A stretch of 64,000 nt of DNA from Bradyrhizobium prioriisuperbiae (GTDB lineage: Bacteria; Pseudomonadota; Alphaproteobacteria; Rhizobiales; Xanthobacteraceae): positions 4,824,501-4,888,500 of the forward strand of contig NZ_CP135921.1 in NCBI RefSeq assembly GCF_032397745.1, read 5' to 3'. Both the position numbers and the translations under genes were made by a program. The notes under the pieces are model-generated. The model was given only the letters and a program-made list of their open reading frames with translations, did no database searches and had not been told where the DNA came from. Below, piece by piece: positions 33,886-42,977 of this stretch. The first letter of the stretch is position 1. Each line of letters begins with the position of its first letter.

Positions 33886-34746
33886 TTAGGCGCCCGGACG
33901 TGCCGCGCTCTGGGTCAGTGACGCCAGCGCCGCAGCGAGTGCGGTGGCCGCAGCGTCAGCGCGTTTCTTCTCGAAAATCGCGAATTCCAGATCAGGCAGC
34001 CGCGGCAGGCCCTGCGCGGTGCCAAGCACACGCAAGCCCGGGCCGACCACGCTTGCGGGCAGCGGCGTGATCGCCAGGCCCGCGAGTGCCGCGGCGCGCA
34101 CGCCGGTGAGGCTGGGGCTGGTGTAGACAATCTGCCAGGCGAGGTCGCTGTCGCGCAGCGCATTGAGCGCGGCCTCGCGCGACACCGAATGTTCGCGGTA
34201 GAGCGCCAGCGGCAGTGCCGCGCCGGCTATCGGCATGAAGGTGTCCGCGGCCGCCCACACCAGCGGCTCGCGCCAGGCGAGACGTCCGCGCGAGGTGCCG
34301 AGCGGGCGCTTGGCCAGCACCACGTCCAGCCGCCCGGCATCGAGCTGCGCGATCAACTCGGCACTGACGCCGATCTGCACCTCGAGCTTCACATGCGGAT
34401 GCAACGTGGCGAAGCGGCCGAGCGCGGGCGGCAGCGATCCCCCGGCGACTTCTTCCACCGCGCCCAGCCGCACGGTGCCGGAGAGCTGCGGCGCCAAGAG
34501 CCGATGGCGCGCGGCTTCCTCCAGCTGCAGCAGATGGCGCGCGTCGCCGAGCAGCATTTCGCCATCGTCGGTCAGCGCCACCGAGCGGGTGGTGCGGCGG
34601 AACAGCGGGCGCCTGGCCTCGGCCTCGAGCCGCTTGATCTGCTGGCTGACGGTGGACTGGGTCAGATTGAGACGCTCGGCCGCGCGGTGGAACCCGCCGC
34701 AATCGGCCACGGTGACGAAGGTGCGCAGCAGTTCGAATTCGAGCAT
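33886..34746 (-). CDS. LysR-family regulator, probable controller of the malonate genes
   Basis: A 286-residue regulator with the canonical N-terminus LEFELLRTFVTVADCGGFHR and HTH AAERLNLTQSTVSQQIKRLE, then a type-2 periplasmic-binding-like effector domain (about 90-286). It is divergent from mdcA. An 8-7-8 inverted repeat sits 7 bases upstream of its start and about 90 from mdcA, the classical layout for a LysR regulator that represses itself and activates the neighbour. The effector is plausibly malonate or malonyl-CoA (inference). Confidence 0.88.
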   Translation of the reverse strand: MLEFELLRTFVTVADCGGFHRAAERLNLTQSTVSQQIKRLEAEARRPLFRRTTRSVALTDDGEMLLGDARHLLQLEEAARHRLLAPQLSGTVRLGAVEEVAGGSLPPALGRFATLHPHVKLEVQIGVSAELIAQLDAGRLDVVLAKRPLGTSRGRLAWREPLVWAAADTFMPIAGAALPLALYREHSVSREAALNALRDSDLAWQIVYTSPSLTGVRAAALAGLAITPLPASVVGPGLRVLGTAQGLPRLPDLEFAIFEKKRADAAATALAAALASLTQSAARPGA

Positions 34747-34752
34747 GAAAGC

Positions 34753-34775
34753 ATTGATCGCTATTTACGATCAAT
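34753..34775. promoter_or_regulatory. LysR-type operator between LysR and mdcA
   Basis: ATTGATCG (34753-34760) and CGATCAAT (34768-34775) form a perfect inverted repeat with a 7-base AT-rich spacer containing T-N11-A. A second weaker pair ATTATA / TATAAT follows toward mdcA. Confidence 0.75.
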
Positions 34776-34861
34776 TATATTATAAAATATCGTTTCTATA
34801 ATCAATGGCCGGCGCCTAGTTTTCCGCTCGAACGATCAACCGAGCGGGAAGGGCCCAGGCC

Positions 34862-36508
34862 ATGGCGACCACATCCAATCAACACACCAACAATCGCAGC
34901 GCGCGGCTTGCACGTGCCGCAGCACTCTGCGATGGCGGAAAGATCTGTCCGCCGGAGCGGACGACACAGTTGCTCGAAGCGGTGATCGAGCCCGGCGACC
35001 GGGTCGCCATCGAGGGCGACAACCAGAAGCAGGCCGACTGGCTGGCGACAGCGCTGGCCAACGCCGATCCGGCGCGGCTGCACGACCTGCACATGGTGCA
35101 GTCGGTGCTGGCGCTGCCCGATCATCTTGCGGTGTTCGAGCGCGGCATTGCCAATCGGCTGGATTTTTCCTTTGCCGGGCCGCAAAGCCGCAAGCTCGCC
35201 GAGCTGGTGGAGCGCGGCGCGCTGACCATCGGCGCCATCCACACTTATCTCGAACTCTATGCCCGTTTGCTGGTGGATCTGCCGCCGCGCGTGGCGCTGG
35301 TGGTGGCCGACAAGGCCGACCGCGACGGCAATCTCTACACCGGACCGAACACCGAGGACACGCCGACCATCGTGGAGGCGACCGCGTTCCGAGGCGGCAT
35401 CGTGGTGGCGCAGGTCAACGAGATCGTCGACCGGCTGCCGCGGGTGGATATCCCCGGCGGCTGGGTCGATGTCGTGATCCCGACGCCAAAGCCCTATGCC
35501 ATCGAGCCGCTGTTCACCCGCGATCCCGCGAAAATCCGCGAGGACAAGATCCTGATGGCGATGATGGCGATTGCGGCGGTCTACGAACCCTACGAGATCC
35601 GCCGGCTCAATCACGGCATCGGTTACGCCACCGCGGCGATCGAACTGATCCTGCCGACGTTTGCCGCCGCACGCGGGCTGAAGGGCAAGGTCGCCACCCA
35701 TTTCGTGCTCAACCCGCATCCCACTTTGATCCCGGCGATCGAAGCCGGCTTTGTCGAGAGCGTGATGTGTTTCGGTTCTGAATTGGGCATGGAGCGTTAT
35801 GTCGCCGAACACGCCGATATCTTTCCGGTTGGCGCCGACGGCAATCTGCGCTCCAACCGCGCGCTGGCGCAGGTCGCAGGCCAATATGCCTGCGATCTCT
35901 TCATCGGCGCGACCCTGCAGATCGATGCGTTGGGCAACAGCTCCACCGCCACCAAGGGCCGCATTGCCGGCTTCGGCGGCGCGCCGAACATGGGCGCGGA
36001 TGCGCGCGGACGCCGTCACACAAGCCCCGCCTGGCTGCGCGCGGGCCGCGACGGCGGCGATACCCTGCGCGGCCGCAAGCTGGTGGTGCAGATGGTGGAG
36101 ACCCGCCAGCCCGACGGCACCCCCAGTTTCGTCGAACGGCTCGACGCCTTTGATCTGGCTGAAAGCGCCGGCTTCGCACTGCCGCCGGTGATGATCTATG
36201 GCGACGATGTCACCCATGTCATCACCGAGGTGGGCGTTGCGAACCTGCTGCTGTGCCGGTCCCCCGCCGAGCGCGAGGGCGCGCTGCGCGCCATCGCCGG
36301 TAATACTGATTTCGGCCGTGCGCAATCACCAGAGACGACCAGCGATTTGCGTGCACGAAAAATCGTGATGCTGCCGTCCGACCTCGGCATCGACCCGTCG
36401 ACCGCCACCCGCGCACTGCTCTCAGCACAATCGATCGGCGATCTCGTCACCAGCTCCAGCGGTCTCTACACACCGCCCGCGAAATTCCTGCGCACCCGCG
36501 CCGCGTAA
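34862..36508 (+). CDS. mdcA: Malonate decarboxylase alpha subunit (malonate CoA/ACP transferase)
   Basis: A 548-residue protein of the MdcA family, full length. Typical stretches are ARLARAAALCDGGKICPPER near the N-terminus, EPGDRVAIEGDNQKQADWLA, LYARLLVDLPPRVALVVADK, and the C-terminal GIDPSTATRALLSAQSIGDL followed by VTSSSGLYTPPAKF. MdcA transfers the acyl carrier from acetyl to malonyl. In the normal mdcABCDE operon the acceptor is the MdcC acyl carrier. Here mdcB, C, D and E are absent and the next gene, 23 bases on, is malonyl-CoA decarboxylase, suggesting MdcA works as a free CoA-transferase. Confidence 0.92.
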   Translation: MATTSNQHTNNRSARLARAAALCDGGKICPPERTTQLLEAVIEPGDRVAIEGDNQKQADWLATALANADPARLHDLHMVQSVLALPDHLAVFERGIANRLDFSFAGPQSRKLAELVERGALTIGAIHTYLELYARLLVDLPPRVALVVADKADRDGNLYTGPNTEDTPTIVEATAFRGGIVVAQVNEIVDRLPRVDIPGGWVDVVIPTPKPYAIEPLFTRDPAKIREDKILMAMMAIAAVYEPYEIRRLNHGIGYATAAIELILPTFAAARGLKGKVATHFVLNPHPTLIPAIEAGFVESVMCFGSELGMERYVAEHADIFPVGADGNLRSNRALAQVAGQYACDLFIGATLQIDALGNSSTATKGRIAGFGGAPNMGADARGRRHTSPAWLRAGRDGGDTLRGRKLVVQMVETRQPDGTPSFVERLDAFDLAESAGFALPPVMIYGDDVTHVITEVGVANLLLCRSPAEREGALRAIAGNTDFGRAQSPETTSDLRARKIVMLPSDLGIDPSTATRALLSAQSIGDLVTSSSGLYTPPAKFLRTRAA

Positions 36509-36531
36509 TCGGCCGACACAAGGAGATGACC

Positions 36532-37841
36532 ATGTTGACCATGCAACAAGATGTTCGGAGCTTCGGCGATTCACCTGTCGGATCTTCTGCCGGGGTGTCC
36601 CGGCTCGATCACGCCCGAGAGCTTGCGATGGCTCTGCTGTCCGGCCGTGGCGAGGCCTCCGGCGCCGCCGTCGCCCGCGAGCTGCATGAGGTGTTGCGTA
36701 AACTGAATGCCGACGACCGGCTCGGTTTCCAGCGCTTCCTGGCTGCGGGATTCACCCCCGACCCTGTGACGCTACGCGCCGCGGCCGACGCCTATCTCGC
36801 CGGTGCTTCGGCAGAGACCGCGGCGCAGCTGGCGCAAGTGGCCGATCCGCCGCGGCAGGAGCTGCTGCGCCGGATGAACATGGCGCCCGGCGGCACCGCG
36901 GCGCTGGTGGCGATGCGCAAGGACTTGACCGCGCGCCTGCGCGACGAGCCGTCCCTGAAGCCGCTCGATGCCGACCTCAAGCACCTCCTCGCGTCATGGT
37001 TCAACCGCGGCTTTCTCGAACTGCGCCGCATCGACTGGCAGTCGCCGGCGGAGGTGCTCGACAAGCTGATCGCCTATGAAGCCGTGCAAGAGATCAAGGG
37101 CTGGGACGACCTGCGGCGGCGTCTGGCGCCGGACCGGCGCTGCTTCGCGTTTTTCCATCCGGCGCTGCCGGGCGAGCCGCTGATCTTCGTGGAGGTGGCG
37201 CTGGTCGAAGGCCTCGCCGGCGCGGTGCAGCCGCTGCTTGTGGAAGACGGCGATGACGACGCGGCACGGGCGCGGGCCGTGCGCGCCGACACCGCGATCT
37301 TCTATTCGATCTCGAACTGCCAGGAGGGCTGCGCGGGGTGTCGTTCGGCAATTTCCTGATCAAGCAGGTGGTCGAGGAATTGAAGGCCGAACTGCCGCAC
37401 CTGACACATTTCTCGACGCTGTCGCCGGTGCCGGGCTTCCGGCGCTGGCTGAGCAAGCGGCTGGCCACAGCGGACGATCCCGATGCGGCGCTGTTGTCAC
37501 AGCTGGCGCGCGAGGGGTGGTGGCGCGAAACAACGGCGAGCGAGGCGTTGCGCCCAGCTCTGCTGCGGCTGTGCGCGGCCTATCTGACGCGCCAGGCATC
37601 GCCACGCGAGCCCGCTGATCCGGTGGCGCGGTTTCATCTCGGCAATGGCGCGCGGCTGGAGCAGATCAACTGGCTCGGCAACACCGCGCCGCGCGGCCTC
37701 ACCGAATCCTTCGGCATCATGGTCAACTATCTGTACGACCCGTCGACCATCGAGGCCAACCACGAGGCGTTCGCCCACGGCGGCACCGTGATTCGCTCGC
37801 CGCAGGTCGATGCACTGATCGGCATTCAACCGCTCAGTTGA
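36532..37841 (+). pseudogene. Malonyl-CoA decarboxylase with a single-base frameshift
   Basis: AAGGAG 6 bases upstream fixes the ATG at 36532. The first frame carries the helical N-terminal domain and the start of the catalytic domain up to YSISNCQEG. Reading then must jump to the +2 frame for the rest (VSFGNFLIKQVVEELKAELP through RFHLGNGARLEQINWLGN and DPSTIEANHEAFAHGG). Restoring one base between 37329 and 37330 (GGC-CTG in place of GGCTG) rejoins the reading as CQEGLRGVSFGNFL. The catalytic Ser and His lie after the shift. It decarboxylates malonyl-CoA to acetyl-CoA when intact. Confidence 0.85.
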
Positions 37842-38057
37842 TCCCGCTGGGAACTCCGACGCGTCAGATCCGTTCATTGCGGGGACGGTCCCGACCCGCC
37901 CGTCGGCACCACAGCGCAAAAGCTGTGGAAATGGAGCATTCTACGTGTCTTTTATTTGTCGCCGCGCAAGACATTTGCTCGGCTGCCGCGGCAGACCGAA
38001 TGTCATCCGACTATCGTATGGCATCCCACGATTTGCGAAAGCCGTCGGGAGTGTGCA

Positions 38058-38076
38058 GTATCGTTTGTATACGAAT
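38058..38076. promoter_or_regulatory. Candidate TetR operator
   Basis: GTATCGTTTGTATACGAAT contains the inverted pair TCGT-N6-ACGA and lies about 27 bases before the TetR gene start. GTATCGTTT recurs at 38131 (leading into the perfect palindrome CGTTTCGAAACG, 38135-38146) and at 38892 after the gene. Confidence 0.45.
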
Positions 38077-38102
38077 TTTTCCCGCGCAAGGAGAGGGCCG
38101 GG

Positions 38103-38786
38103 GTGGGGACACGTCGTGTCGCATCGCAACGTATCGTTTCGAAACGTCCGCGCACGGGCGGCGGGCGGCCGACCCGCGCGCAGGCCGTGCGGCGCGATGC
38201 GCGGCTGCTCGATGTCGCGACCGGGTTGTTCCTGAAGCACGGCTTTGACGGAACCTCGATCGATGCGGTGGCGCGGCTCGCCCGCGTCGGCAAGCCGACC
38301 ATCTATGCCCGTTACAGCGACAAGAAGGCTCTGTTCATTGCGGTGCTGCGGCGTCGGGTCGACGACGCCAACGCGCAGATCCTGCAAACGGTCCATGTCG
38401 GTTCCGCGCAAACCCGTGCCGGCAGCGTCGAAACGGCGTTGCATGAATTCAGTCGTCGCGCCGTCGCCCACATGCTCGCGCCTGACAACGTCACCTTCCA
38501 GCGCATGGTGGCGGCGCATGCGGCACGCCTTCCCGAACTCGCGCAACTCGCCGATGTGAACCGGGCCAATCTCACACGGCAGATCGCAGCGGCGCTTCGG
38601 CACTTCACGGTGCGTGGACAGATTGCATCCGATGATCCCGACATGTCGGCGGATCAGTTCATTTCGCTGGTGCTGGGACATCCGTTGCGCGCGGTGCTCT
38701 ATGGCAGTTCGATCAGCGCGCGGTCGGCGGAACGTTATCGCAAGGCGGCTGTGGTGCTTTTTCTTGATGCTCTGAGGCCGCGCTGA
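38103..38786 (+). CDS. TetR/AcrR-family transcriptional regulator
   Basis: A 227-residue repressor from a GTG start preceded by AAGGAG at 38088-38093; the longer open frame upstream has poor character. The HTH region is RRDARLLDVATGLFLKHGFD, then GTSIDAVARLARVGKPTIYA, RYSDKKALFIAVL. The C-terminal helical ligand domain belongs to the TetR_C_7/AefR type (LADVNRANLTRQIAAALRHF). Target unknown; the nearest codirectional gene is a 65-residue protein 215 bases downstream. Confidence 0.85.
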   Translation: MGTRRVASQRIVSKRPRTGGGRPTRAQAVRRDARLLDVATGLFLKHGFDGTSIDAVARLARVGKPTIYARYSDKKALFIAVLRRRVDDANAQILQTVHVGSAQTRAGSVETALHEFSRRAVAHMLAPDNVTFQRMVAAHAARLPELAQLADVNRANLTRQIAAALRHFTVRGQIASDDPDMSADQFISLVLGHPLRAVLYGSSISARSAERYRKAAVVLFLDALRPR

Positions 38787-39001
38787 AATCGCGCTGCGAA
38801 TCCGCGGAATTCAGCCTGCCGAATACGTAATGCCAGTGCCGCAGGCCTGCGCCAATACAATTTTGACACTTGTCAAGAATGAAACGACTCCGTATCGTTT
38901 AACGTCGACTCGCCGCGCCATCCCCCGGCGCGCAACGTCGGCCCGGGAACCGCAACGCGACTTCGAAGTTGTCCAGTGCCAGCCAACAGCCGGGATCAAC
39001 A

Positions 39002-39199
39002 ATGAGCACCGATGACGATGCCGATGAGGCGCGCGCAATCAAGGTCGCGGGCCAGGAGTCGCGATCGGCGCCCCCTGAGATCGTGGTGCAGAGCCTGCGG
39101 CTGGTTCAAGCGTTTGTCACAATCCGTTCTGCCGAGAAGCGGCAGGCGATCCTCGATCTGGTCGAATTGTCCGCCAGAGCGACGTCGCTGGACGGATAA
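39002..39199 (+). CDS. Small acidic/helical protein of unknown function
   Basis: A 65-residue product from ATG at 39002: an acidic N-terminus (MSTDDDADEAR) and a helical C-terminal half (PEIVVQSLRLVQAFVTIRSA, then EKRQAILDLVELSARA). The second half resembles the short helix that follows Xre HTH domains in this order, so it might be a truncated regulator or a stand-alone dimerisation helix. A GTATCGTTT motif lies 110 bases upstream. Confidence 0.5.
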   Translation: MSTDDDADEARAIKVAGQESRSAPPEIVVQSLRLVQAFVTIRSAEKRQAILDLVELSARATSLDG

Positions 39200-39314
39200 A
39201 GCTGTCGTCCACGACAGACTTCGTTCACGACAGGCATCGCTCACGACAGATATAGACTTCCCCACACGTCGGCGCCGCCGCGACAAGGGTGACGCGCGCT
39301 CTGCGCGTGGTTGT

Positions 39315-39989
39315 TCAGCGACGCCCACCGACCTCGTCGATATGCAGCAGAAGATCTGCGGGATCGTCGTAAACGCGGAACGCGCCGGACTGCTGCAATT
39401 CCGCCGTGCCGTAACCACCGCTCAGGAGGCCGACGCCGAGCGCGCGGCATCGGATGGCGGCCAGCATGTCCCAGATGCTGTCGCCAACCACGACCGCCGT
39501 TTCGATCGGCGCTTTCAGACGCGCGGCGGCAGCGAGAAACAGGTCGGGATCGGGCTTGGCATATTTGACCTGGTCGCGCGTCACCACCGGCGTTACATCG
39601 GGATCGACGCCAAGCGCAGCGAGATTGACCGCCGCGGTTTCCATTCGCCCGCTGGTCGCGATCGCCCAGGGGATGCCTTCCTGGCTCAGCCAAAACAACA
39701 ATTCGCGCGCACCCGGCAGCGGCCGGATGCGGTCCGCATAACCGCGATAGGCGGCCGCGTGATTCAGGCGAAGGCGATCGACACGCTCGGTGCTGATATC
39801 GGTGCCGGTCTCGCGCAGCAATTGATTGGTGAACAGGCCGCCGCTCATGCCGATCTTGCGATGAATGCGCCAGACCGAGAGGGGAATGCCTTCCTGATCG
39901 AGCGCGTCCTTCCATGCCAGCACGTGTTGGTACACGCTGTCGACCAGCGTGCCGTCGAGATCGAACAGATACACCGGGTCGATGCGCAT
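39315..39989 (-). CDS. HAD-superfamily phosphatase (beta-phosphoglucomutase/Gph-like)
   Basis: A 224-residue hydrolase with all HAD motifs: I, LFDLDGTLVDS (nucleophile and acid Asp); II, AIATSGRM; III, Lys in VKYAKPDPDLFLAA; IV, VVVGDSIWDM. The C1-type helical cap is inserted after motif I. The start has AAGGAG upstream. Substrate unpredictable; such enzymes dephosphorylate small sugar or glycolate phosphates. Confidence 0.88.
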   Translation of the reverse strand: MRIDPVYLFDLDGTLVDSVYQHVLAWKDALDQEGIPLSVWRIHRKIGMSGGLFTNQLLRETGTDISTERVDRLRLNHAAAYRGYADRIRPLPGARELLFWLSQEGIPWAIATSGRMETAAVNLAALGVDPDVTPVVTRDQVKYAKPDPDLFLAAAARLKAPIETAVVVGDSIWDMLAAIRCRALGVGLLSGGYGTAELQQSGAFRVYDDPADLLLHIDEVGGRR

Positions 39990-40052
39990 GGGGTTCTCCT
40001 TGGCTTGCGATGTGGTTTGCCGCGCCGTCATCCGCAACGGGCGTGATCGGCC

Positions 40053-40469
40053 CTAACGCCCCGTCTTGGCGGGCGGGGCCTTCGACTGCTGAGCGGACGC
40101 ACCGGCGGCTCCCGGGATGTTGGCCACGGCCTCCTGCAGGGCGCTCAGTTTGGCATTGAGGGCCTCGATTTCGGTCGACAGTCGTTTGGTCTCGGCGCGC
40201 TGGTTGGCGAGCAGGTCCTGCACCACCTGCAACTGGTCGACGGCCTGCTGCTGTGTCGTCCCCAGCGCCCGGGTCGCCTCGATGAGGTCGTCAGAAATTT
40301 GCGGGCGCGGCGCCGCTGTGACGGCCACCGCCGGCGCCGGTGCGGGCGTGGTGCTGTTGGCGCCGCCTCCGCGCAGGACGGCGATCCCGCCAGCGACCAG
40401 CACAAGCGCGCCTGCGATCAGCAGGATCTGCCGCCGCGCAAGATGCGGGGACTTGGACGCCTCGATCAT
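40053..40469 (-). CDS. Membrane-anchored coiled-coil protein
   Basis: A 138-residue product with one N-terminal membrane helix (RQILLIAGALVLVAGGIAVL), a Pro/Ala linker, then a helical coiled-coil stretch (about residues 60-120: LLANQRAETKRLSTEIEALN, AKLSALQEAVANI) and a Pro/Lys tail. Topology suggests a periplasmic coiled coil tethered to the inner membrane. No family recognised. Confidence 0.6.
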   Translation of the reverse strand: MIEASKSPHLARRQILLIAGALVLVAGGIAVLRGGGANSTTPAPAPAVAVTAAPRPQISDDLIEATRALGTTQQQAVDQLQVVQDLLANQRAETKRLSTEIEALNAKLSALQEAVANIPGAAGASAQQSKAPPAKTGR

Positions 40470-40656
40470 GGAGCCTCAACATCGATCCGGCGGACCAGCC
40501 CGGCTGGGGCTGTCCGGCAGCGGATTGTAGCACCGTCAAATGCGGCAAGGTGGTGGAATTCATCCTGCGGGGCCCGGTTGGTGGCCATGCCTTGGGGGCG
40601 AGCCTTTCGGCGGGATGTTTTGCGGGATTTGGCCGCTCTATCACCGCGCGCTGTAG

Positions 40657-41583
40657 TTATGCGGCGGAGGTCTGAGGAGTCAGAGCGCGCTCCGTCGTGC
40701 CGCGCAGAGCCTGCCACACGCGTTGCTGGAAGGCGGTGCCCCGCACGTCGAGCGGAAGGTCGAAACCTCTGCCGGCGGCATCAATGAGGCTGACGACGCG
40801 CGCCACCGACGCTTCATAATTCTTGTCACCGCCGATCAATCGCGCCTTTGGGAAGCGATCCCGGACTTCGCGCACCAGCGCCTCCGGATTGTCGCCGATC
40901 AGGATCGACGCGACGCCTTTTTTGCTGGAGGCCACCAGGATCGCGCCCAGCGAACATTGGCTGACGGCGAAACGGATCTCCTCGCTGGCTCCGCCGGCGC
41001 GATAACGGGTCGGGGTCATGCCGAGCATGTCCGTCGATGTTTCGTAAAAACGTCCGTTCGAATTGAAACCGGACTGGTAGATCGCCTCGGTCACAGTCTC
41101 GCTCCGGATCAGTTGCTCCCGAACCCGGGCTGCCCTGTGCGCCGCCGCGTAGGCTCTGGGTGTCAGGCCGGTCGAGGCCTTGAACAGGCGATGGAAATGA
41201 CTGGCACTCATCGCCATGGCGTTTGCCAGTTGCATGAGAGATGGCGGTGTCTCGCTGTGTGCAATCAGGCGACAGGCTTTGGCGATGACGGCTGCGTTCT
41301 GGGTATCCGCGGATGGTCCGTCCGGATTGCAGCGCTTGCAGGCGCGGAAGCCGGTGGCGCGCGCGTCCGCCAGGGTGTCGTGCAGGTTGACGTTTTTCGG
41401 ATTGGCCATCCGCGACGGACATGACGGCCGGCAGTACACGCCCGTGGTCAGCACCGAGTACCAGAATGCGCCGTCGGCGGTTCGATCGCGCGCAACAATG
41501 CGCGCCCAGCGCGGATCGGCCGCGATGGTGGGTGAGGGATGTTTGCCGCGAGATGAAGTCATCATCAGTGAAGCCTTGGTCAT
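40657..41583 (-). CDS. ada: Ada-like methylation-response regulator with truncated alkyltransferase domain
   Basis: A 308-residue protein. The N-terminal Ada zinc domain is intact (GVYCRPSCPSRMANPKN with the methyl-acceptor Cys, then FRACKRCNPDGPS). An AraC HTH follows (LMQLANAMAMSASHFHRLFK, AIYQSGFNSNGRFYETSTDM). The alkyltransferase domain begins (FAVSQCSLGAILVASSKKGV through FDLPLDVRGTAFQQRVWQAL) but breaks off at LRGTTERALTPQ. The active-site PCHR motif and the following 40 or so residues are missing. The protein can sense methylphosphotriesters but cannot repair O6-methylguanine. Confidence 0.85.
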   Translation of the reverse strand: MTKASLMMTSSRGKHPSPTIAADPRWARIVARDRTADGAFWYSVLTTGVYCRPSCPSRMANPKNVNLHDTLADARATGFRACKRCNPDGPSADTQNAAVIAKACRLIAHSETPPSLMQLANAMAMSASHFHRLFKASTGLTPRAYAAAHRAARVREQLIRSETVTEAIYQSGFNSNGRFYETSTDMLGMTPTRYRAGGASEEIRFAVSQCSLGAILVASSKKGVASILIGDNPEALVREVRDRFPKARLIGGDKNYEASVARVVSLIDAAGRGFDLPLDVRGTAFQQRVWQALRGTTERALTPQTSAA

Positions 41584-41765
41584 GGTCGTGTTTGCCCTCG
41601 CGGTTCAGCCATTGTCTGCGCTCATCCCATCGCAGCTCGCGGCAGAAACCCACCCGATTTCAGACTGATCGATTTCAAAGCAAGAAGCGGAGTTTGCCGA
41701 TCGCTCGTTCGATCTAGGTCTGTGGTCGCCACCTGACACACACCACAGATCTGGAGACATCGACC

Positions 41766-42284
41766 ATGTCCAAACTCGACGACAACAAGGCTCTCATCGG
41801 CCGCTGGTTCACCAGCTTCTGGGGCGAGACCTGCGACCTCGGCATCGTTGATGAGCTCGCCGCACCCGACATGCTGCTGCAGTATTCGCTGCATGAACCG
41901 CGTCGCGGCCGCGACGACATCAAGGCATTCATGACGGGATTTCGCGCGGCATTCCCGGATCTCAATTTCTGGGGCGCCGCCGATCTCATCGCGGAGGGCG
42001 ACTATGTTGTCGGCCGCTGGGAAGGCGGTGGGACCCACACCGGGCCGGCATTCTCCGATTTCCTGGCCGGCGCGCTGCCGGCCAACACCGGCCGCAAGAT
42101 GCACTTCACCGGCACCACGGTGCTGCGGATCAAGGATGGCAGGATCGCCGAGGAGATCGGGCTGGACGACGGCGTGACTGCGCTGCAGCAGCTTGGCCTG
42201 ATACGCCTGGCTGACACCGAAGCGGACGCGTCGGGCCGGCCATTCGGCGATCCGCCCCGCGGCTGGAACAACATGAAATCCTGA
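41766..42284 (+). CDS. SnoaL-like ester cyclase / polyketide-cyclase family protein
   Basis: A 172-residue protein of the NTF2 fold: NKALIGRWFTSFWGETCDLG, then EPRRGRDDIKAFMTGFRAAF with FPDLNFWG, and HFTGTTVLRIKDGRIAEEIG followed by LDDGVTALQQLGL. Catalysis is unknown for most members; it is often found next to stress regulators. Divergent from the ada-like gene with 180 bases between the starts. Confidence 0.82.
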   Translation: MSKLDDNKALIGRWFTSFWGETCDLGIVDELAAPDMLLQYSLHEPRRGRDDIKAFMTGFRAAFPDLNFWGAADLIAEGDYVVGRWEGGGTHTGPAFSDFLAGALPANTGRKMHFTGTTVLRIKDGRIAEEIGLDDGVTALQQLGLIRLADTEADASGRPFGDPPRGWNNMKS

Positions 42285-42335
42285 GAGCCGATCAGGCCAC
42301 AAGCCGAATGCGTCCGGCTTGCGGCCTGGCGTGCC

Positions 42336-42977
42336 TCACAGCCATCTGGCGCGCTTGAAGCTTGCGTAAAGTGCGATGCAGATCGCGCCGATCACGCCGA
42401 GAACGATGTAATAGCCGTACTGGGTCTTGAGCTCCGGCATGTTTTCGAAATTCATGCCGTAGATGCCGGCGATCGCGGTCGGCACCGCGAGAATGGCGGC
42501 CCATGCGGCCAGCTGGCGGGTGATGGTGCCTTGCCGCTGCTGCTCCAGCAGGGTGCTGATTTCGAACACTGAGGTGAGGATGTCGCGCAATCCACCGACC
42601 TGGGCTTCGACGCGGCGGATATGATCCAGCACGTCGCTGAAATAGGGCCGGATATCATTGTCGATGCAGGGCAGGTCGAGGCGCACCAGCTTGGAAGCGA
42701 CCTCGGCGGTTGGGGGCAGAACGCGAAGAAACTTGATGAGCTGCCTGCGGACGGAAAACAGCCGCCGGATGTCTTTGCGGGTCAGGAAGGCATCGAGGGC
42801 CTTCTGCTCGATTTTCAGCACCTCGTCTTCGATGGCGCTGACGATCGGAAAATAGCCGTCGACCACGAAGTCGATGATGGCGTGCAGGACGTAATCGGTT
42901 CCCTTGTTGAGAAGCGCAGGTCCAGCCTCGAGGCGTTCGCGCACCTGATGATGTCCGCGCGTCGAGCAGTGCATGGG
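42336..42977 (-). pseudogene. CorA-type magnesium transporter, N-terminal domain missing
   Basis: The C-terminal part of CorA is clear. It has the long helix (TRGHHQVRERLEAGPALLNK onwards), the two C-terminal membrane spans and the signature YGMNFENMPEL between them, ending FKRARWL. What is missing is most of the N-terminal cytoplasmic alpha/beta domain (about 110-140 residues). The sequence upstream of 42977 is open to 43103 but shows no CorA similarity. Most likely a 5' truncation by deletion; a functional short CorA-like protein cannot be excluded. Confidence 0.65.

Noticed and set aside
34802..36325. A 507-codon frame on the minus strand opposite mdcA
   Set aside because: Composition (His/Arg/Gln-rich) is typical of antisense frames and mdcA itself is unmistakable.
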